This document shows, in pieces, positions 6,543 to 9,626 of a DNA stretch of 9,626 nucleotides. The stretch spans positions 2,310 through 11,935 of the forward strand of contig PATG01000056.1 of NCBI GenBank assembly GCA_002713555.1, written 5' to 3'. Origin of the DNA: Planctomycetaceae bacterium (GTDB lineage: Bacteria; Planctomycetota; Planctomycetia; Pirellulales; Lacipirellulaceae). The position numbers and the translations under genes are program-made. The notes under the pieces were generated by a model that made no database searches, was not told the DNA's origin, and saw only the letters and a program-made list of their open reading frames with translations. The number at the start of each line of letters is the position of its first letter. Positions within the stretch are counted from its first letter, which is position 1.

Positions 6543-7754
6543 TCAAATTTTCTTGGCTTCGGTAGAAAGCCTGGCCAGCATTTCAGTCAATTGTGTGCGG
6601 ATGCCATCCATGACAGGATCTGTGGCTGTCTGGCGATTGCGTTCGCTGCTGACTTCAATTGCCGTACCAACTTCGATAACCGTATGTAATGGACCATGCA
6701 CTGTAACCTTGTCTGTAAAATCTTCTTCAAATCGCTCAACCGTCTCGAGTAGATGCTCTTTGAAATTAGGCTCCGTAACGCTTACGTAATTACGTGGATA
6801 ATGCGACATTTGCTGTACGTAATAGCAAGCAGCCAACTGTTTCCAACGGCGGTGTCGCTCTTCGGGTGAGACGTTGTTATGCACCAAGTCGGGAAGAATC
6901 GCAGTCCGCAGATTCTTGACACGTGTAACGATTCCTTCACTCGTATCTTTGATGTCGTATTCTTTTTCTAATTTTGTTAGTTCGTCTTCGATGAGTCGAT
7001 CAACGCGTTCGTAGAAATTACCAGTACGTGCTTCTCGGAAATATTCAATTTCTTTGAGCGATAGGAGTGCTTGAGCAATTTGCTGAAGGCGTTGTATGAG
7101 AGATCGATCACGTTGAGGGTACCAGGCGAAATGAGATTCGATCTCCTCCAGTACGGGCAAGATGCTGGCTTCCAAGTCGCCATTGAAAAAATAGCGAATA
7201 GCTATCGGATGTACGACCACACGGCCTTCCGCATTGTTTTTTTTGCGACGTTTGGCTGCGGTGCGCGCAATGAATGAGATACCGTCCATCAATGGCATTA
7301 ATTGGTCGTTGTGTCTAGAAATTGCCCCCTCAGGAAACACGACCAGTGGGCGTTTGCCTTCTACCAGGATATCGACGGCCGTATTGATTGCCTGGCGATC
7401 AATTCCTTCGCGATAAACGCTAAAAGCACCAACACTACGTGTCATGAAAGTCGTAAACCAGTCCTGCTTAAACAGGTGCCAGGAAGCCATGGCATGCAGG
7501 TTGCGTTTGATGCTGCACGAGAGAAATCCAAGAGACAAAGGGTCCGATAGCCGACAGTGGTTTGGGGCCAAGAGAACGCCATGACCTGCGTCGAGTGAGG
7601 CAATGAGTCGCTCGACCTTGCGGCATTCGAGTGAGTGCACGCCAAATTTTCTACGCAGATAGGGCTTGAGCAGCATTTGCACCACACGTGGCCACCATTC
7701 CGATCGGCCAGGAGGTATGAACTGATAAGGTTCTTCAATAATCACATTCTGCAT
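6543..7754 (-). CDS. PlsC-type lysophospholipid acyltransferase family protein
   Basis: The product (403 residues) belongs to the glycerophospholipid acyltransferase family, which moves fatty acyl groups from acyl-CoA or acyl-ACP to lysophospholipids at the membrane. The catalytic NHx4D motif is intact as NHCRLSD (65-71). SVYREGIDR (112-120) fits the second, substrate-binding block, and VFPEGAISR (139-147) is the third, followed by HPIAIRYFF. The acyltransferase domain spans about 45-210. The remaining ~190 residues (Arg/Glu-rich, probably helical, with YYVQQMSHYPRNYVS) are much longer than in PlsC itself, so the exact substrate is uncertain; it may act on other lipids. No signal peptide is visible, and the protein is likely peripheral to the membrane. 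The ATG at 7754 begins MQNVIIEEPYQFIPPG; no strong ribosome-binding site is seen. The stop TGA is followed after one base by the ATG of the small membrane ORF, suggesting coupled expression. Confidence 0.88.
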   Translation of the reverse strand: MQNVIIEEPYQFIPPGRSEWWPRVVQMLLKPYLRRKFGVHSLECRKVERLIASLDAGHGVLLAPNHCRLSDPLSLGFLSCSIKRNLHAMASWHLFKQDWFTTFMTRSVGAFSVYREGIDRQAINTAVDILVEGKRPLVVFPEGAISRHNDQLMPLMDGISFIARTAAKRRKKNNAEGRVVVHPIAIRYFFNGDLEASILPVLEEIESHFAWYPQRDRSLIQRLQQIAQALLSLKEIEYFREARTGNFYERVDRLIEDELTKLEKEYDIKDTSEGIVTRVKNLRTAILPDLVHNNVSPEERHRRWKQLAACYYVQQMSHYPRNYVSVTEPNFKEHLLETVERFEEDFTDKVTVHGPLHTVIEVGTAIEVSSERNRQTATDPVMDGIRTQLTEMLARLSTEAKKI

Positions 7755-8133
7755 TGGTGTATGTTCCGAGTTAGGTCGTCTCTTATTGATGGATTCTCAG
7801 ATTGCCCTGTAGATATCGCCAGATTGTGATCGGCTGGATGCATCATTCAGGATAGTTATCGAGAGTTCAAGTAGAATCGCTAGGATTGGTACATTTTACC
7901 AAAGCAGCAAAGTTGCCGGAGGTCTACAGGATAGCTTAGATTTCACCTGTTTGCCCAGTGCAACCGGTGAGCGAAGAACAAACGTGAACCGTCCGGGCTG
8001 GATTCGCCGAGTTAATGAAATGGGGTGTATGTCGGTGGAGATGTTCTGCTGAGACCGTATTTGCTGATTGCCGCTGAAGGCAGATCTGGATGTAAACGAA
8101 CAGGACTCTCCGTTGAAAAAACTTCGCAAAAAA
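7755..8133. other. Divergent intergenic spacer between the acyltransferase and xerD genes
   Basis: This 379-bp stretch separates two divergent genes and must hold promoters for both, but no pair of boxes is convincing by eye. I see no RNA gene, terminator or long repeat. A + strand frame is open from 7813 to 8052 (79 codons) but has no usual start codon until near its end, so I do not call it a gene. The xerD frame itself is open back to a TTG at 8068, so its last 66 bases could be coding. Confidence 0.6.
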
Positions 8134-9051
8134 ATGAAATCTCGCACTCAGATGGCCGAGCGTGAGGCCACCCGATGGCAGGAAGATTTTGCACGCTATT
8201 TACGAAGTGAATGTCATTTGTCTTCGAATACTGTGGCAGCTTATTCTCGAGATCTAGAGCGGTTTTTCGTTTGGTTAAAAGGGCGAAGACTTCAACAACT
8301 TAAAGTGAGCCATTTGTCGTCTTACCCCGCCTGGTTGGCGCAACAATCTTTGGCTCCCAAAAGTGTAGCCAGGCATGTGGCTTCGTTGAAAGTGTTCTTT
8401 AAGTTCCTGCAAATCGAAGGGGCTCTTACGGACAACCAAGCCGACCTGTTGGGTTCACCCAAATTGTGGCAGCGTGTGCCACAGGTACTTTCGCCAGATC
8501 AAGTCACAAAATTGCTGGCGGCACCCAGACCTGCAGATCCCTATTGGTTGCGAGATCGGGCCCTTCTGGAGATGTTGTATGCGACGGGTTGTCGGGTTTC
8601 AGAATTGGCAACAATCCGTTTGCCGGATGTGCATCTGGATGAGAAATTTTGCAAATGCCACGGTAAAGGAGACAAACAGAGGATGGTTCCGCTGGGCAAG
8701 CAAGCAGTTTGTGCCGTGCAGAATTATTTAGAACAGCAGCGTCCTGATCTGGCTGCCAAACGTAATCCTACGATTGACCAACTCTTTCTTTCGCCCCGCG
8801 GTCAAAGCTTACGACGCGAACGGATCTGGGAATTGATCAAAAAATACGCCCGTCGGGCCAAGATTGCCAAAGAAATCAGCCCCCATTCTCTGAGACATAG
8901 TTTTGCCACGCATATGCTTGCGGGGGGAGCCGATTTGCGCCAAGTGCAGGAATTGCTAGGACATACCAGCATCTCCACAACACAACTCTACACACACGTG
9001 GATCATTCACGACTGAAGCAAGTGCATAAAGCATTCCATCCCCGCGCTTGA
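8134..9051 (+). CDS. xerD: Tyrosine recombinase XerD
   Basis: XerD, with XerC, resolves chromosome dimers at the dif site near the replication terminus. From ATG 8134 the product is 305 residues: an N-terminal SAM-like core-binding domain (about 15-100, with SSNTVAAYSRDLERFFVWL) and a C-terminal catalytic domain. The catalytic set is complete: R154 in YATGCRVSEL, K178 in HGKGDKQR, H251 and R254 in SPHSLRHSFATHML, H277 in LLGHTSISTTQ, and nucleophile Y286 in LYTHV. The ending VHKAFHPRA is XerD/XerC-like, and SPKLWQRVPQVLS (XerD-type SPKLPQRLP) favours XerD. ATG 8152 is an equally plausible start giving 299 residues, which would number the first two catalytic residues R148 and K172 exactly as in E. 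coli XerD. A TTG at 8068 would give 327. No Shine-Dalgarno decides between them. It has no neighbouring att repeats or cargo, so it looks like the housekeeping enzyme. Confidence 0.92.
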   Translation: MKSRTQMAEREATRWQEDFARYLRSECHLSSNTVAAYSRDLERFFVWLKGRRLQQLKVSHLSSYPAWLAQQSLAPKSVARHVASLKVFFKFLQIEGALTDNQADLLGSPKLWQRVPQVLSPDQVTKLLAAPRPADPYWLRDRALLEMLYATGCRVSELATIRLPDVHLDEKFCKCHGKGDKQRMVPLGKQAVCAVQNYLEQQRPDLAAKRNPTIDQLFLSPRGQSLRRERIWELIKKYARRAKIAKEISPHSLRHSFATHMLAGGADLRQVQELLGHTSISTTQLYTHVDHSRLKQVHKAFHPRA

Positions 9052-9251
9052 GTGTCCAAGTTGTGACTCCCTGCGCCCCCCCTCCCCGAATCCTAGCGGG
9101 TCCGGCTACGCATGACGCTATCATTCCTGCTGTAGCAGATGTCACCACGATACTAGGTAAACTTATTTTTACTGCAAAGGTTCGTTTCGCTAGCGCTGCA
9201 TGCGCCCTGCAGTCTGTGGCGTGTAGGGCGTGTGTATTCAATCTTCGCATT
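9052..9251. other. Gene-free stretch downstream of xerD
   Basis: About 200 bases after the xerD stop hold no supportable gene. Visible items are a C-rich run at 9077-9088 (seven C residues interrupted by T) and a weak stem-loop around 9209-9236 (CGCCCT pairing with AGGGCG over a 16-base loop) without a T tract. No clear terminator for xerD is seen. Together with the BioF-family remnant to its right, this looks like decaying DNA. Confidence 0.5.
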
Positions 9252-9600
9252 TTAATGCGGGTTGCCCGAAATGAGTCCAGCACGCGTACCAGATTTTCGA
9301 ATTGCCTCAATCGCTTGAACGAGTTGTGCACGCGTACGGTTCGCAGTGAGGCTGATACGTATCCTTTCGCTACCGTGTGGCACGACAGGCTAAGGGACTG
9401 AATTTACGCAGATATTTGCCTCATGCAGTTCAAGTGTCATCTGCCGGAGGTGACTTGCCCCCAGGTAAGGTACCAGTGTCTAACTTAGATCAGGGATGGC
9501 CTGAAGGGTTGTCGATTGCCTTGCCCAATATCAACGAAGCAATGCAGCCACTCCGAGGCAGGCTCACTACGGCAGGTCTGCCGATTGGGCTATTGCGATT
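9252..9600 (-). pseudogene. Decayed C-terminal remnant of a BioF-family (8-amino-7-oxononanoate synthase-like) gene
   Basis: Read on the - strand, the last 45 codons before TAA (9254-9252) begin PVVPHGSERIRISLTANR and end GTRAGLISGNPH. This matches the C-terminus of alpha-oxoamine synthases such as BioF, PLP enzymes that condense pimeloyl thioester with alanine in biotin synthesis. Directly upstream, an in-frame TAG (9392-9390) interrupts the usual VNPVxxP segment. In the same frame, 29 more codons read TLVPYLGASHLRQMTLELHE and then ANICVNSVP, the expected preceding strand and helix. A second TAG (9482-9480) follows. Further upstream the similarity continues only by changing frame (DIGQGNRQP near 9500-9530, and RPAVVS near 9560-9580). 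Two stops and at least one frame change make this a pseudogene. The N-terminal PLP-lysine domain would lie beyond the window edge, if it still exists. The family call is from motif memory; which oxoamine synthase is uncertain. The left end is exact and the right end approximate. Confidence 0.7.
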
Positions 9601-9626
9601 AGCATATCGGCTTAAAAAAGTAAAAA

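Noticed and set aside
7813..8052. 79-codon open frame on the + strand in the divergent spacer
   Set aside because: It has no usual start codon until near its end, no recognisable motif, and a length expected by chance at this base composition.
8134..9051. xerD as the integrase of a mobile element or integron
   Set aside because: The sequence is of housekeeping XerD type, no attachment-site repeats, cassette array or phage genes flank it, and no dif-like 28-bp palindrome is visible in the window.
8876..9331. 151-aa open frame on the - strand overlapping the 3' end of xerD
   Set aside because: It lies largely opposite the conserved xerD end and runs out of frame through the BioF-family remnant; its sequence looks like a shadow translation.

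Overview
The window (about 50% GC by eye) reads as a chromosomal housekeeping stretch from a Gram-negative-type bacterium. The most likely source is a planctomycete of the Pirellulales group. That placement is an inference from three things: a short membrane ORF opening with an FSLRRLFVLITV segment, a signature I associate with planctomycete small proteins; the sequence style of the 403-aa acyltransferase; and mostly weak or absent Shine-Dalgarno sites. No rRNA, tRNA, CRISPR array, transposase or phage gene was seen.

Left half, + strand (1-5166): a translation-centred cluster. It holds rpmE (ribosomal protein L31) followed by a strong intrinsic terminator, then prfA (release factor 1), prmC (the methyltransferase that modifies the GGQ glutamine of release factors), a DUF4261-family gene of unknown function, and lepA (elongation factor 4). 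PrfA and PrmC are an enzyme-substrate pair. The DUF4261 gene starts on a TTG whose Shine-Dalgarno overlaps the prmC stop codon, and it sits 26 bases before lepA, so prmC, this gene and lepA are probably co-transcribed.

Middle, - strand (5173-7754): in transcription order, a PlsC-type lysophospholipid acyltransferase, a tiny two-helix membrane ORF interrupted by an in-frame TGA, and a YhaM-like OB-fold plus HD-domain protein (putative 3'-5' exoribonuclease). The last gene converges on lepA with only 6 bp between the stop codons and no visible terminator.

Right end: a 379-bp gene-free divergent spacer, a complete XerD-type tyrosine recombinase on the + strand (the core enzyme for chromosome dimer resolution, not an obvious mobile-element integrase), and then about 570 bp with no intact gene. 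That last stretch contains, on the - strand, a decayed C-terminal fragment of an 8-amino-7-oxononanoate synthase (BioF) family enzyme with several stops and frame changes.

I found no clear new multi-gene system. The items most worth a second look are the TGA-interrupted small membrane gene, the BioF-family remnant, the DUF4261 gene embedded in the translation cluster, and the 26-bp imperfect tandem repeat in the rpmE leader.
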